Below, piece after piece: positions 23,623-32,748 of a stretch of 64,000 nt of DNA (position 1 is the stretch's first letter; the number at the start of each line of letters is the position of its first letter). The stretch is from positions 476,599 to 540,598 of the forward strand of contig JAXMFT010000001.1 in the NCBI GenBank assembly GCA_046347635.1. Reading direction: 5' to 3'. A model generated the notes under the pieces. That model ran no database searches, had not been told where the DNA came from, and worked only from the letters and a program-made list of their open reading frames with translations. A program made the position numbers and the translations under genes. This DNA is from JAGVSZ01 sp019137045. GTDB taxonomy: Bacteria; Pseudomonadota; Gammaproteobacteria; Burkholderiales; SG8-39.

Positions 23623-25272
23623 TCAGCCGCGTGCAAGAAGGGCCCGAACGAGCCGCAGATGAGCGTCCACCAGGGCGGCAAAGTCGCTTTCGCGTCGCCC
23701 GCCCTTCGCCCGCACGATGGCGGCGAGCGCGCGCCGGTCCGCGGCGGGCCAGCGGGCGACGCCCGGGAGCGCGAGCACGAACGGACTCCAGCGGCGCCAC
23801 GCCGCGCGCTCGTCGCGCGTGAATCCTGCGAGCGTCCGCAACCCGGTCAGACGCCCGAGCGCGCCGGCCGCGGCATCGAGCGCCGCTTCCCGGTCCGCTG
23901 CGCCGAGCCGCGCGAGACAGGCCGCCGCCCGCGCGCCGTGCGCCGCGACCGGCGGCAGTCCGCGCGGGCGCGTCGGTTCGAGCTCGAAGAAGACGTGCCA
24001 GGCGGCGAGCCGGCGCAGCGTGGCGGTCGACGAGCGATGGCGGGGGTTCGCGCGCACCCGCGCGAGCTCGCCGCGCGCGAGCCGCCGCGCCTCCGCCGCG
24101 CGCGGCCGGAACCCGAGTTTGGCGTAGAACCACCAGGCCCCGGACTCGATGCCTTCCTCGTTGCCCTCGCCGAGCTGATAGGGCTCGATGCTGTAGGACG
24201 TGGCGCCCAGCACGTGGCGCGCGAGCGCGAGCAGGCGCGCGAACGCGTACGCCGCCTCGCCGCCGCGGAAGGTCGGAAAGGTGTTGAACGAGACCGCCGC
24301 GGTGCCGGCGATCACGTCGAGCTGCGAGTAGCCGACCGGCACGCCGTTCTGCAGGGTGAGCGCGCCGTACACCGCGGCGAGCAGCGTGCGGCGCTCGGGG
24401 CGAACGCCGACGAGCGCGAACGCGAGCCCGTCGCCGTCGTCCACGATGCGCACGTCGCGGGCGTCCCCGTAGGCGAAGGCGTCGAGGTCGCGGCTGCGCG
24501 TGACCATCGCGCCGCGGGCGAGCGCGACCACGCGCTCGCCCTCCTCCCGCCCGACGCTGCGCACCGCGCGCGGCGGACGCCGGATCTCCGCGCGCAGATC
24601 GGGGCGCGCGCGCCGCAGCGGCGCCGCGCGGAAGGTCGCCGGCGCCGGCGCGTGGCGGTCGAGCGTCCGCGACGGCGTGTCGCGCCCCGGGACGAGCTCG
24701 CAGCTCGGGTCGAGCGCGTCGTAGAACGCCTCGCGCGTGAACGTGTCGCCCGGCAGCGCCTCGACCGCGCGCACGAGCCAGGCCGCGTCGGTCGCGCGCC
24801 CGCGCAGCGCGTCGAGCGCGTCGTAGCCCTCCGGCTCGCGCGCGCGGGCCACTCGGCCTCGGGCGGGTAGGAGATGGGGCAGCGCCCCGGCGATGTTGTC
24901 GCCGGCGGCGAGATCGTTGCGGTCGAGCCGCAGCTCGGCCGGCCAGCGGTGCGCGAGCCAGCGCGCCGTCGGCCAGAAGAAGCGATAGCGGATGGTCGTG
25001 CCGGCGATGCCGCTGTCGGCGAGCGCGGCGCGGTGGCGGCGCAGGTCGGCGCGGCGCGCGAACGCACGCAGCATCCGCTCGACCCGGCCGGCGACGCGCG
25101 CGTCGTCCGGGTACGCGCGGAGAAACAGAGCGTCTCGTGCAGGCGCACGACCTCGCCCGCGGTGCGCAGCCGCGCGCGCCAGCGCCCCGAGGAGCGCGCG
25201 CTTGCGCGCGCCGCTCCCGGCGCCGTACTCGTCCCTGATCCGCTCGAGCAGCGCGAGTGCGCGGGCGGCCAC
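23623..25272 (-). CDS. Hypothetical protein (about 549 residues) with apparent compensating frameshifts near its start
   Basis: A long minus-strand frame starting at a GTG (25272) with GGAGAAGG a few bases upstream. I do not recognise the family. It contains GGEAAYAFARLLALARHVLG and ESGAWWFYAKLGFRPRAAEARRLARGE, which resembles the end of a GNAT domain, and AYGDARDVRIVDDGDGLAFALVGVRPERR. Between about 25165 and 25130 the better protein sequence lies in another frame (RTAGEVVRLHETLCF), after which the original frame resumes; two single-base indels explain this. It follows an enoyl-CoA hydratase whose end is also frameshifted, so the two may be one fused protein or a coupled pair. Confidence 0.6.
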   Translation of the reverse strand: MAARALALLERIRDEYGAGSGARKRALLGALARAAAHRGRGRAPARDALFLRAYPDDARVAGRVERMLRAFARRADLRRHRAALADSGIAGTTIRYRFFWPTARWLAHRWPAELRLDRNDLAAGDNIAGALPHLLPARGRVARAREPEGYDALDALRGRATDAAWLVRAVEALPGDTFTREAFYDALDPSCELVPGRDTPSRTLDRHAPAPATFRAAPLRRARPDLRAEIRRPPRAVRSVGREEGERVVALARGAMVTRSRDLDAFAYGDARDVRIVDDGDGLAFALVGVRPERRTLLAAVYGALTLQNGVPVGYSQLDVIAGTAAVSFNTFPTFRGGEAAYAFARLLALARHVLGATSYSIEPYQLGEGNEEGIESGAWWFYAKLGFRPRAAEARRLARGELARVRANPRHRSSTATLRRLAAWHVFFELEPTRPRGLPPVAAHGARAAACLARLGAADREAALDAAAGALGRLTGLRTLAGFTRDERAAWRRWSPFVLALPGVARWPAADRRALAAIVRAKGGRRESDFAALVDAHLRLVRALLARG

Positions 25273-25282
25273 CCAGGCCTTC

Positions 25283-26047
25283 TCCGCGCGGCGCCGCGAT
25301 CGCGCGCGGCGCGCCCCTCCGCGCTCGCCACCAGCAGCGCGAACTGGTCGGCCTCCGCGCGCGCGCCAAGGTGCAGGAGCGCGTTCGCGGCGGCGTTCGC
25401 GGTCTCCTTGGCGAGCCGCGCCGCCGCGGGGGCATCGCGGCGGCGGCGCGCGCGAGCTCGACCGCGCGGGCCTCCGCGCCGCCCGCCGGCACCACCTCGT
25501 CGAGGATCCCCGCCGCGTGCGCCTCCCGCGCGCCCACGCGCTCGCACAGGATGGCGAGGCGCTTCGCCTGGGCCGGTCCCGCGAGCTGCACCAGGCGGTG
25601 GATCGTGCCCCAGGTGAGCGGCATGCCGAGGCTCACCTCGGGGAAGCTGACGAACGCGTTCTCCGCGGCGATGCGCCAGTCGCAGGCGAGCGCGAGCGCG
25701 CCGCCGCCGCCGATCGCGTAGCCCTCGATCGCGGCGAGCGTCACCTGCGGGATCGCCTCCCACGCCGCGCACAGGCGGTAGCCGGCGTTCGCGATGCGGC
25801 GCTGCTCGGCGAGCGGCTTCGCGCCCACGTCCCAGCGTCCGGGCTCGCGCAGATCGGCGCCGGCGCAGAAGTGGTCCGGCCCGCCGGCGAGGACGATCGC
25901 GCGCATCTCGTCGCGCAGGTCGCACTCGAGGGCGAGCTCGGTGAGCTCGTGCATCAGCGCGAGCGAGAGCGCGTTGCGCTGGCGCGGTCGGTTCAGCCGC
26001 ACGACGAGGACGCCGTCGCGCGCTTCGAGCAGGAGGTGCTTGTACAC
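25283..26047 (-). pseudogene. Enoyl-CoA hydratase/isomerase family protein, frameshifted
   Basis: About 253 codons of a crotonase-fold protein: VVRLNRPRQRNALSLALMHEL at the start, the oxyanion-hole segments GGPDHFCAGADLRE (near 60) and AIEGYAIGGGGALALACDWRIA (near 110), and FPEVSLGMPLTWG. At about 25430 a one-base deletion in a C/G run shifts the frame; the normal C-terminal segment ARLAKETANAAANALLHLGARAEADQFALLVASAEGRAAR continues in the next frame. No stop is found where the family normally ends, so another shift is likely near 25290. The intact coding on both sides of each shift points to assembly error rather than decay. Substrate unknown. Confidence 0.65.
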
Positions 26048-26186
26048 GTTGCGTCTCCGGGTTGGCGGCGGGCGATTATCGGGCGAAAGCGCGCCGCGCG
26101 CGGCGCGCGGCGCGCGCCGGGTCGCCGCGACGATTTCACACAGCTTTACTTTCGCGTGCGGGAATCTCGCCTAGACTGCAAGCGCC

Positions 26187-26390
26187 ATGTCGCTCGCCGC
26201 GCTGTTCGTCGCGCTGTGGTTGCTGACGCTGCTCGCGAGCGAGCACCTGCTCGCGAACCGCGGCATCGTGCTCGGGCAGGGCCTGCCGCAGGGCGCGGCG
26301 TGGCTGCTGCGGCTCGCCTACATGGGCGGCACCGGCGGCCTCGCCTTCGTGTTCCTGCTGGTCGCCACCGACGTGATGACGGCGTCGTAG
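26187..26390 (+). CDS. Small membrane protein, hypothetical
   Basis: A 67-residue protein with two hydrophobic helices (about residues 4-19 and 42-62) joined by a short loop with Gly-Gln-Gly. I do not recognise it. It lies between the divergent enoyl-CoA hydratase and the downstream phosphatase. The ATG is preceded by AGCGCC rather than a clear Shine-Dalgarno. The length and two-helix layout are compatible with a small inner-membrane protein. Confidence 0.5.
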   Translation: MSLAALFVALWLLTLLASEHLLANRGIVLGQGLPQGAAWLLRLAYMGGTGGLAFVFLLVATDVMTAS

Positions 26391-26489
26391 CCGCGCCCGT
26401 GACTTTCTGCCGATGCGCGCGCCGGGCGCGAGCCGCGGCGGGGAACGATTCCCTCGCCTCCCGCCCGCGCCGGCGGCGACACTGGTCCG

Positions 26490-27317
26490 ATGAACTACGA
26501 CGTCATCGGCGACGTCCACGGACAGCACGACGCGCTCGTCGCCCTGCTCCGCACGCTCGGCTACCACGAGACGATGCGCGCCTGGCGCCACCCCGACCGC
26601 ACCGCGATCTTCGTGGGCGACTTCATCGACCGCGGGCCGCAGCAGGTCGCGACCGTCAAGCTCGTGCGCGCGATGGTCGACACCGGCGCGGCCAAGGCGA
26701 TCCTCGGCAACCACGAGTTCAACGCGATCGGGTGGGCGACGCGCGACCCCGACCACCCGGGCAGGAAGCTGCGCCGGCACGAGCAGCCCGGCAACCGGCG
26801 CCAGCACGCGGCGTTCCTCGCCGAAGTGGAGGGCACGCCGCTCCACGCCGAGATCGTCGCGTGGTTCCGCACCCTGCCGCTGTGGCTCGACCTGGGCGAG
26901 GTGCGCGTCGTGCACGCGTGCTGGAGCGACGCGGCGATCGCGCGGCTCGCGCCGCACCTCGGCTACGGCGGGACGCTCACCGACGCGCTGCTCGTGGGCG
27001 CGAACCGCAAGGGACACTGGGCGCACGACGCCGTCGCGACGCTCTGCAAGGGGCCCGAGGCCGCCCTCCCGGGCGGCCGGGCGTTCGTCGACGGCGACGG
27101 CAAGAAGCGCACGACCGCGCGCGTGCGCTGGTGGGAGCACTCGCCGGCCGCGGCGGCGCCGGTCTTCTTCGGCCACTACAGCCTCAAGCTGCGGCCCGCG
27201 CCGGCAGGTCCGCGTTACGGGTGCGTGGACTACAGCGCGGGGGAAGGCGGCCGGCTCGTCGCCTACCGCTGGGAGGGCGAGCCGGCGCTGCGCAAGACCC
27301 ACTACATCTGGGTGTGA
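26490..27317 (+). CDS. PPP-superfamily metallophosphatase (ApaH / PrpE-like)
   Basis: A 275-residue enzyme with the full PPP metal-site signature in order: YDVIGDVHGQHD (residue 3), FVGDFIDRGPQ (near 48), ILGNHEFNAIG (near 70), VVHACWSD (near 145) and VFFGHYS (near 228). These bind two metal ions and hydrolyse phosphate esters. Family members act on protein phosphoserine/threonine/tyrosine or on diadenosine tetraphosphate, and the choice cannot be made here. It is soluble and single-gene, with a convergent lipoprotein gene downstream. Confidence 0.88.
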   Translation: MNYDVIGDVHGQHDALVALLRTLGYHETMRAWRHPDRTAIFVGDFIDRGPQQVATVKLVRAMVDTGAAKAILGNHEFNAIGWATRDPDHPGRKLRRHEQPGNRRQHAAFLAEVEGTPLHAEIVAWFRTLPLWLDLGEVRVVHACWSDAAIARLAPHLGYGGTLTDALLVGANRKGHWAHDAVATLCKGPEAALPGGRAFVDGDGKKRTTARVRWWEHSPAAAAPVFFGHYSLKLRPAPAGPRYGCVDYSAGEGGRLVAYRWEGEPALRKTHYIWV

Positions 27318-27327
27318 GGCGCGGCGG

Positions 27328-27852
27328 CTACTGCGCGGGCGCCTCGTCCTCGACCAGGAAGTGCGCGAGCAGCCCGAAGAAGCGGGTGTAGAAGTCCTCC
27401 GCGGCGATCGTCTCGCTCGCCACCTTCACCAGCGCATCGTCGCTCGCGCCGATCGGGAGCGACACCGTGCCGAACGCGCCGACCCCGACGCTCGCGTTGG
27501 TCGGGCTCTTCTTGAGCGCGTAGCGGTCCTGCACGGCGCTCGCGAACGCGACCGACCCGCCGCCGACGTTGTTGCGCGCGCACACGACGTGGAACTCGAT
27601 CTCGAGGTGGGTCGCCGCGTCGTGCTGGAATTTCTTGCGTCCCTCGACCGCTTCGGACTGCGACGCCGTGAGATAGCCTTGGCTCAGCAGCGCCCGCCGC
27701 GCCGCGTCGCAGGTGGCGCCCGGCGAGGCGGGAAAGAGCCGCGCGTACGCGCTCTCGGCCTGGAAGCGCTCCTGCTCGTGGATGGGCGGGATCGGGCCGG
27801 ACTGGCACGCCGCGAGCGCGGCGAGCGCGGGCAGGAGGATCGCGAGACGCAT
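27328..27852 (-). CDS. Lipoprotein resembling DUF2242
   Basis: A 174-residue lipoprotein: signal peptide with lipobox ALAAC at residues 11-16, then a soluble domain. The pattern SPGATCDAARRALLSQGYLT, followed by FQHDAATHLEIEFHVVCARN and ending ETIAAEDFYTRFFGLLAHFL, fits DUF2242 lipoproteins known mainly from betaproteobacteria; function unknown. It ends 11 bases from the stop of the convergent phosphatase. The assignment is from remembered family features. Confidence 0.7.
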   Translation of the reverse strand: MRLAILLPALAALAACQSGPIPPIHEQERFQAESAYARLFPASPGATCDAARRALLSQGYLTASQSEAVEGRKKFQHDAATHLEIEFHVVCARNNVGGGSVAFASAVQDRYALKKSPTNASVGVGAFGTVSLPIGASDDALVKVASETIAAEDFYTRFFGLLAHFLVEDEAPAQ

Positions 27853-28025
27853 GGGTCGGGGCGGCTCCGGGACTGTCGCTGCGCGACGACGGCCATTCGA
27901 CCGGCGCGCGCGGCAATGGTTGCACCTCCGGCAGCCCGCAACAAGGGCCCGCGCGAGAACTGCGGCGGAAAATCCTCCCGGCCGCCCGTGTCCGCCGGGC
28001 GCGGCTTTGCGACAATGGACGCGTC

Positions 28026-28310
28026 ATGCAGCTCTCCGCCACGATGATCGGCGCGACCGGGGTGTACACCTTCTCGGGGGTGGTGCAGCGCGACGCGGAC
28101 GGCCGCTACCGCGCCGAGGCGCGCGTGTTCGACCATCCCGATCCTTCGGTCTCGCTCCCCTCGGGCACCACGCCGCGCCATCTCGTGGCCGCCGAGGGCG
28201 CGACCCTGTCCGACGCGAAGCTCGCGCTCGAGCAGGCGCTCGCGGCGACGCTCGGCGCCCTCGACTGGGTGCGCTGGCGCGACGGGGACCCGCGGCGGAG
28301 CCGGCGCTGA
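28026..28310 (+). CDS. Small hypothetical protein
   Basis: A 94-residue protein without signal peptide or membrane helix. The N-terminal half looks like beta strands (ATMIGATGVYTFSGVVQRD), the C-terminal half like one helix (SDAKLALEQALAATLGALDWVRW). I do not recognise the family. It starts at ATG 28026 and is followed 10 bases later by the DUF2779 gene, with which it probably forms a two-gene unit. Confidence 0.55.
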   Translation: MQLSATMIGATGVYTFSGVVQRDADGRYRAEARVFDHPDPSVSLPSGTTPRHLVAAEGATLSDAKLALEQALAATLGALDWVRWRDGDPRRSRR

Positions 28311-28320
28311 AGGCGCGGCC

Positions 28321-29799
28321 GTGGCCCGGCGCTACTTCCTCTCCAAGAGCAAGCTCAACGCGTACCGCCAGTGCGCGCGGCGCCTGTGGCTGGAGGTTCA
28401 TCGCAAGGACCTGATCGAGATCTCGCCCGCCACGCAGCGCAGGTTCGACGTCGGCCACCGGGTGGGCGAGCTCGCGCGCGCCGAGTACCCGGACGGCGTG
28501 CTGATCGGGCACGACAGCGCGCTCGCCGCGGCGCTGAGCGAGACGCGGGCGGCGCTCGCCGCCTCGCCGCGCCGGCCGGTGTTCGAGGCGACCGTGCGAC
28601 ACGCCGACGTGCTCGTGCGCGCCGACCTGCTCGTCCCGACGGCCGGCGGCTTCCACATGGCCGAGGTCAAGTCGAGCGGCGAGGTGAAGCCCTACCACGT
28701 GACCGACGTCGCGATCCAGGCGTGGGTGTTCCGCGGCGCGGGCATCCCGGTGCAGAGCGTCGAGGTGCGGCACATCGACGGCGGTTTCGTGTACCCGGGC
28801 GGGGGCGACTACCGCGGGCTCTTCGCGCGCGGCGACGTCGAGGCCGACGTCGCGCGGCTCGAGCCCGAGGTGCCGAAGTGGGTGCGGGAGGCGCAGGCGA
28901 TCCTCAACCGTCCGGAGCCCGACCTGCCGATGGGCGCGCACTGCGACGACCCGTTCGAGTGCCCGTTCAAGCGCCACTGCGCGCGCCTCGCCGGGCCCGC
29001 GCCGGCGTTTCCGGTCACGCTGCTCCCCGGCGCGCAGGGCGGGCGCCTGGCGGAGGAGTTGATCGCCGCGGGGTTCGCGGACCTGCGCGACGTGCCCGCC
29101 GCGCGCATCGGCGAGGACGCGAAGCTGCGGCGGATCCACGAGGCGACCGTGAGCGGACGGGCTTACCTGAGTCCGGCGGCGCGCGAGGTGCTCGCCGGGT
29201 GGGGCGCGCCGCGGCGCTACCTCGACTTCGAGACGATCGGGTTCACCGTGCCGCGCTGGGCCGGCACGCGCCCCTTCCAGCAGGTGCCCTTCCAGTGGTC
29301 GTGCCACGCCGAGGATGCGGGCGGCCGGCTGACGCACGCCGAGTTCCTCGACCTGTCGGGCGAGGATCCGAGCCGCGCGTGCGCCGAGTCGCTCGTCGCC
29401 GCGCTCGGGCAGACGGGCCCGATCGTCGCGTACTCCGCCGCGTTCGAGTCGGGCGTGATCCAGCGGCTCGCCGAGCGCGATCCCGACCTCGCGCCGCCGC
29501 TTGCGGCGATCCGCGCGCGGCTCGTCGATCTGTTGCCGGTGGTGCGCGCGCACTACTACCACCGCGACATGAAGGGCTCGTACTCGATCAAGGACGTGCT
29601 CCCCACGGTCGCGCCCGAGCTCGCGCACGCGACGCTCGGCGAGGTGCAGGACGGCGGCGGGGCGCAAGCGGCGTACGTCGAGGCGATCGCCCCGGAGACG
29701 ACCGACGAGCGGCGCGCGGAGCTCGGGCGGAGCCTGCGGGAGTACTGCGCGCGGGATACGCTGGGGATGGTCCGGGTGGCGCGGGCGCTGTCGGGCTGA
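28321..29799 (+). CDS. DUF2779 protein with a RecB/Cas4-like Fe-S nuclease domain
   Basis: A 492-residue protein. It begins YFLSKSKLNAYRQCARRLWLEVH, the classic DUF2779 start. The N-terminal half resembles a Cas4/AddB-type nuclease: Cys in RQCARRLW, the catalytic core HADVLVRADLL...GFHMAEVKSS (Asp, Glu-x-Lys) and a later cluster HCDDPFECPFKRHC giving three more Cys for a 4Fe-4S centre. The C-terminal half has RRYLDFETIGF and AYSAAFESGVIQRLA, reminiscent of a DnaQ/RNase H-like exonuclease. So it may be a two-nuclease fusion; its biological role is unknown. GTG start at 28321. Confidence 0.82.
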   Translation: MARRYFLSKSKLNAYRQCARRLWLEVHRKDLIEISPATQRRFDVGHRVGELARAEYPDGVLIGHDSALAAALSETRAALAASPRRPVFEATVRHADVLVRADLLVPTAGGFHMAEVKSSGEVKPYHVTDVAIQAWVFRGAGIPVQSVEVRHIDGGFVYPGGGDYRGLFARGDVEADVARLEPEVPKWVREAQAILNRPEPDLPMGAHCDDPFECPFKRHCARLAGPAPAFPVTLLPGAQGGRLAEELIAAGFADLRDVPAARIGEDAKLRRIHEATVSGRAYLSPAAREVLAGWGAPRRYLDFETIGFTVPRWAGTRPFQQVPFQWSCHAEDAGGRLTHAEFLDLSGEDPSRACAESLVAALGQTGPIVAYSAAFESGVIQRLAERDPDLAPPLAAIRARLVDLLPVVRAHYYHRDMKGSYSIKDVLPTVAPELAHATLGEVQDGGGAQAAYVEAIAPETTDERRAELGRSLREYCARDTLGMVRVARALSG

Positions 29800-29920
29800 C
29801 CGGCGAGGCGCACCCTCGTCGAGGGCACGGTCGATCGCTGCGGTGTCCATCGGCTCGACGATCGCCTCGATCGCCTGACGATCGTGGAGATTGAGGATCG
29901 TCATGGCACTCGAGAGACGC

Positions 29921-32134
29921 TCAGCTCGTCCGCGGCGCGGCGGACGAGCGCTCCGGGCACCGCCCGTGCCGCACGTAGTGGAGCGCCGCGCTCAGGCTCG
30001 CCTCGTCCGGATCGCCGAGCTCGTGGGCGAAGTCGTCCGCGGCCGCGCAGGTCGGCCGCAGCCCGGCGAAGTAATCGCCCTCCCCGCGCGAGTTCAGGAC
30101 GCGAAACGTGATGACCCAGTACGCCCACTCCCCGTACTCCACCACGGTCATGCCGACCGGCTTCCCGCAGGTCGTCGCACCCACCGTGACGACGGTCATG
30201 TACGGGGCGAGCCCGTTGACCAGCGCCTCGCTCGCCGAGCACGTCTCCTCGGAGGTGATCACGAAGAGCCGCGGCAGCGACAGGTCCGCCTGTCCGAACG
30301 ACCGGAACGGGACGTCGTGATCGCTGTCCCGGTAGCGCGCGTTGTGCACGATCCGCAGGAACGTGGCCCCGTGCAGGCGCTTGCCCCCGATCGCGCTCGC
30401 GATGGCCCGCGCCACGTGGACGCTCCCGCCCGGGTTCATCCGGAGGTCGAGCACCAGGTCGTCGATCCCCTGGCGGCGCAGGCGCGCCGCGGCGTTGGCG
30501 AATTCCAGGCTGGCCGATCCGTCGAAGTCCTGCAGCACGAGGTAGCCGACGCGTCGCCCGCCGGCGTCGAGCACCTTGTCGAGGATGACGGCGGGACTCG
30601 AGTAATCGCCCCACGCGACCGTGACTTCGCCGCGCGCGTGGCCCGAAGACGCGAACTCGAAGCGCGTCGATTCCGTTCGCCGCGACTGGGGCGGGACGGC
30701 GCCGGCGCGGAACGCATCGACCGCAATCCCGTTGATCGCGCGCACGACGTCTCCGCGGCGGATCCCCGCGGCCGCGGCCGGCGAGCCGGCGTAGACGAGG
30801 GAGACGACCAATCCGTCCGCGCTCTCCGGGCCGAACTCGAGCCCCACGCCCCTCTGGTTGCGCGCCTCGCGAGCGCGGAAGGCGGCGGCCAGATTGGCGC
30901 CGCTCCACCGGTCCTGCCCGGTCCGCATCTGCCGGACGAAGCGCGCGGGGGACGCCGCCGCGACGTGCCGCGACGGCGCCGGCGCGTCGCGCCAGAGGTA
31001 CTGGTCCGCGAGCAGCGCCTCGGAGAAGGCGAAATCCGACACCCGGTAGAGGCCGGTGCCGCCGATCGCCGCGAGCAGCATCGGCCCGGTGAGGTTGAGC
31101 GCGGACGCGCCGAGGAGGAACCCCTGCGCCAGGCACAGGCTGCCGAACGACAGGCAGAGCAGCGCCGCGGCCGCCGACCGTCTCCAGTCGATCCGCCTCG
31201 TTTCTCCCGCGGTGACGAGCGGCATCCCGCGCCGGCGGTACCCCCACCACCACGTCCCCAGGGTCGCTGCAGCCATGCCTCCCGTCACGAGCCACGCGTC
31301 GACCGCCGCCGACGCCACGCTCGCGCCCAGGAGCGCGGCGAGCAGCCCGTCGAGCCGCCCCTCCCGTCGCCACGACAGGACGCACCCGGCGAGCAGCGCG
31401 CCGAGCGCGGGCGAGGCAGCGGCGAACACGGCGATCGCGGCCGCGCGGGCGAACGGCAGGCCGCTCTCGTCGAGCAACGCGAACACGGCCAGTCCGGACA
31501 ACAGCGCGAGCCACAGCACGACCCCGTGCCGGCCGCGCCGCGACGCGAACGCCATTCCGGCCCACGCGAGGACGAGCGAGGTCGCGAGGCCGGCGATCCG
31601 GGCGGTGAGGTCGTCGTGGATGTGCTCCAGCGCCGAAGGACCGAAGAACGGCGCCGCGTACGCCAGCGCCCCGGGCGCGATGACGAGGACGGTCAGCGCG
31701 TGGAACGGGTCGCCCTGCGCGCTCGCCGCGGCGTGCAGCGCGCGGCGCGCGCAACCGGCCACGACGAGCACCAGTCCGACCGTGAGGCCGGCGAGCGCGT
31801 CGTCGATCCCGAGCGGGCGCCAGTCGAGCAGATCGGACGCGTAGACGAGAAGGACCGTGGCGCCCGCCGCCGCGGCGAACGCCAGCGTCAGCCGGCCTTC
31901 CACGTCCTGCGTCGCCACCACCCGCCGGCCGCAGACGAGGCACGCGGTCGCGAGCCACGCGCCGAAGAGGGCGGCCAGCCGATAGTCCCAGCCTTGCGTC
32001 AGCGCGACGAGCGTCGGCAGCAGCATCGCCGCCGCGCCCGCGGCCATGACGAGCGCGGCGGCCGGCGTGGGCCCGCACGTCCCGTCGGGCGGCGACTGCC
32101 GTGCGATTTCGAATCGGAAGCGTGCGGTGTGCAT
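29921..32134 (-). CDS. Membrane-anchored PDZ / S41-family peptidase, paralogue A
   Basis: A 737-residue protein. Residues 22-375 contain about ten hydrophobic helices. A PDZ-like segment follows near 430-530 (SPAAAAGIRRGDVVRAINGI), then the S41 core: DDLVLDLRMNPGG, ITSEETCSASEALVNGLAPYM (candidate nucleophile Ser in S-A-S-E) and GATTCGKPVG (the Lys partner). C-terminal processing proteases of this fold normally have one or no membrane helix; the large membrane half is unusual. It is a paralogue of the gene at 32942-35563, sharing the MHT start and LVALTQGWDYRLA. It has the shared upstream module (32156-32233). Substrate unknown. Confidence 0.82.
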   Translation of the reverse strand: MHTARFRFEIARQSPPDGTCGPTPAAALVMAAGAAAMLLPTLVALTQGWDYRLAALFGAWLATACLVCGRRVVATQDVEGRLTLAFAAAAGATVLLVYASDLLDWRPLGIDDALAGLTVGLVLVVAGCARRALHAAASAQGDPFHALTVLVIAPGALAYAAPFFGPSALEHIHDDLTARIAGLATSLVLAWAGMAFASRRGRHGVVLWLALLSGLAVFALLDESGLPFARAAAIAVFAAASPALGALLAGCVLSWRREGRLDGLLAALLGASVASAAVDAWLVTGGMAAATLGTWWWGYRRRGMPLVTAGETRRIDWRRSAAAALLCLSFGSLCLAQGFLLGASALNLTGPMLLAAIGGTGLYRVSDFAFSEALLADQYLWRDAPAPSRHVAAASPARFVRQMRTGQDRWSGANLAAAFRAREARNQRGVGLEFGPESADGLVVSLVYAGSPAAAAGIRRGDVVRAINGIAVDAFRAGAVPPQSRRTESTRFEFASSGHARGEVTVAWGDYSSPAVILDKVLDAGGRRVGYLVLQDFDGSASLEFANAAARLRRQGIDDLVLDLRMNPGGSVHVARAIASAIGGKRLHGATFLRIVHNARYRDSDHDVPFRSFGQADLSLPRLFVITSEETCSASEALVNGLAPYMTVVTVGATTCGKPVGMTVVEYGEWAYWVITFRVLNSRGEGDYFAGLRPTCAAADDFAHELGDPDEASLSAALHYVRHGRCPERSSAAPRTS

Positions 32135-32155
32135 GGGTCCAGTATGCGGGCGCGC

Positions 32156-32233
32156 TGGCTCACCGGATGAGCCACTCCGCGGGCGCGGCGGCGCGAACTG
32201 CAAACATGTGTTGGAGCAGTGCAAACAAATGTC
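32156..32233 (-). promoter_or_regulatory. Regulatory module upstream of S41 peptidase A
   Basis: It contains the inverted repeat TGGCTCA-CCGGA-TGAGCCA (32156-32174) and two copies of a CAAACA box, ACTGCAAACATGTG (32197-32210) and AGTGCAAACAAATGTC (32218-32233). The two CAAACA starts are 21 bases apart, two helical turns. The same parts in the same order lie upstream of the next two genes. Likely operator sites for one regulator. Confidence 0.55.
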
Positions 32234-32381
32234 AAGGACTGACGATGCGCGCGCCGGCGGCTCGTCGTCACGCCTGCGCAAACACCCGTCGCGCGAGCGC
32301 ACGGGCCGCCGCGGCACGGCGGGCCGCGCGTCGTTGCAGTGCTATTGCCAGCGAACGCGGCGTGTCGGGACGATGCGCGGT

Positions 32382-32648
32382 CTACCCGCGCCCGTCGCGC
32401 GTGCGCGCGAGCACGAGCTGCGGCTTGGCGGCGCCGAGCACGCTGGCCCGCAGCCGGACGAGACGCCCGCGCAGCTCGGCGAGCTTCTCGAGGAGCGTTT
32501 CGCGCTGGCTGTCGGGCGCGCACTCGAGCAGGTTGAGCACCACCTGCGTCTGCAGCTCGAGCTGCGCGAGCAGGTCGCGCGTGATCCGGTCGATCCGGGC
32601 GATGATGGTCGGATCGGCGAGTTCGTTCGTCGGGGTGGACGGCGGCAT
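32382..32648 (-). CDS. Small coiled-coil protein between the two S41 peptidases
   Basis: An 88-residue soluble protein. The middle (ADPTIIARIDRITRDLLAQLELQTQVVLNLLE, then RETLLEKLAELRGRLVRLRASVLG) is strongly helical with heptad-like Leu/Ile spacing, suggesting a coiled-coil dimer or a helical adaptor. I do not recognise it. It has its own copy of the upstream module found before both flanking peptidase genes, so it is probably co-regulated with them and may bind or regulate them (inference). Start is the ATG at 32648. Confidence 0.6.
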   Translation of the reverse strand: MPPSTPTNELADPTIIARIDRITRDLLAQLELQTQVVLNLLECAPDSQRETLLEKLAELRGRLVRLRASVLGAAKPQLVLARTRDGRG

Positions 32649-32693
32649 GAGCGGCAATCGCGCGGTGACGGCAGGCAGTCTGCACGCGCAGGT

Positions 32694-32748
32694 GGGTCGC
32701 CGGACGAGCCCCTCACATTGTTTGACGTTCGGACTGCAAACATTTGTG
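32694..32748 (-). promoter_or_regulatory. Regulatory module upstream of the small coiled-coil gene
   Basis: A degenerate copy of the GGCTCA-N5-TGAGCC palindrome (GGGTCG-CCGGA-CGAGCC, 32694-32710) is followed by CACATTGTTTG (32714-32724) and ACTGCAAACATTTGTG (32733-32748). The last two form an inverted pair of the CAAACA box. The CAAACA box begins 27 bases from the palindrome, as it does (27-29) at the two peptidase genes. Confidence 0.5.

Noticed and set aside
26088..26124. Almost pure G/C run upstream of the enoyl-CoA hydratase
   Set aside because: It forms many alternative hairpins by composition alone; no specific terminator or repeat can be defended.
29800..29904. Minus-strand frame from ATG 29904 reading MTILNLHDRQAIEAIVEPMD
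   Set aside because: It looks protein-like for about 30 residues, then runs antisense through the DUF2779 gene without ribosome binding site or family match. At most a gene remnant.
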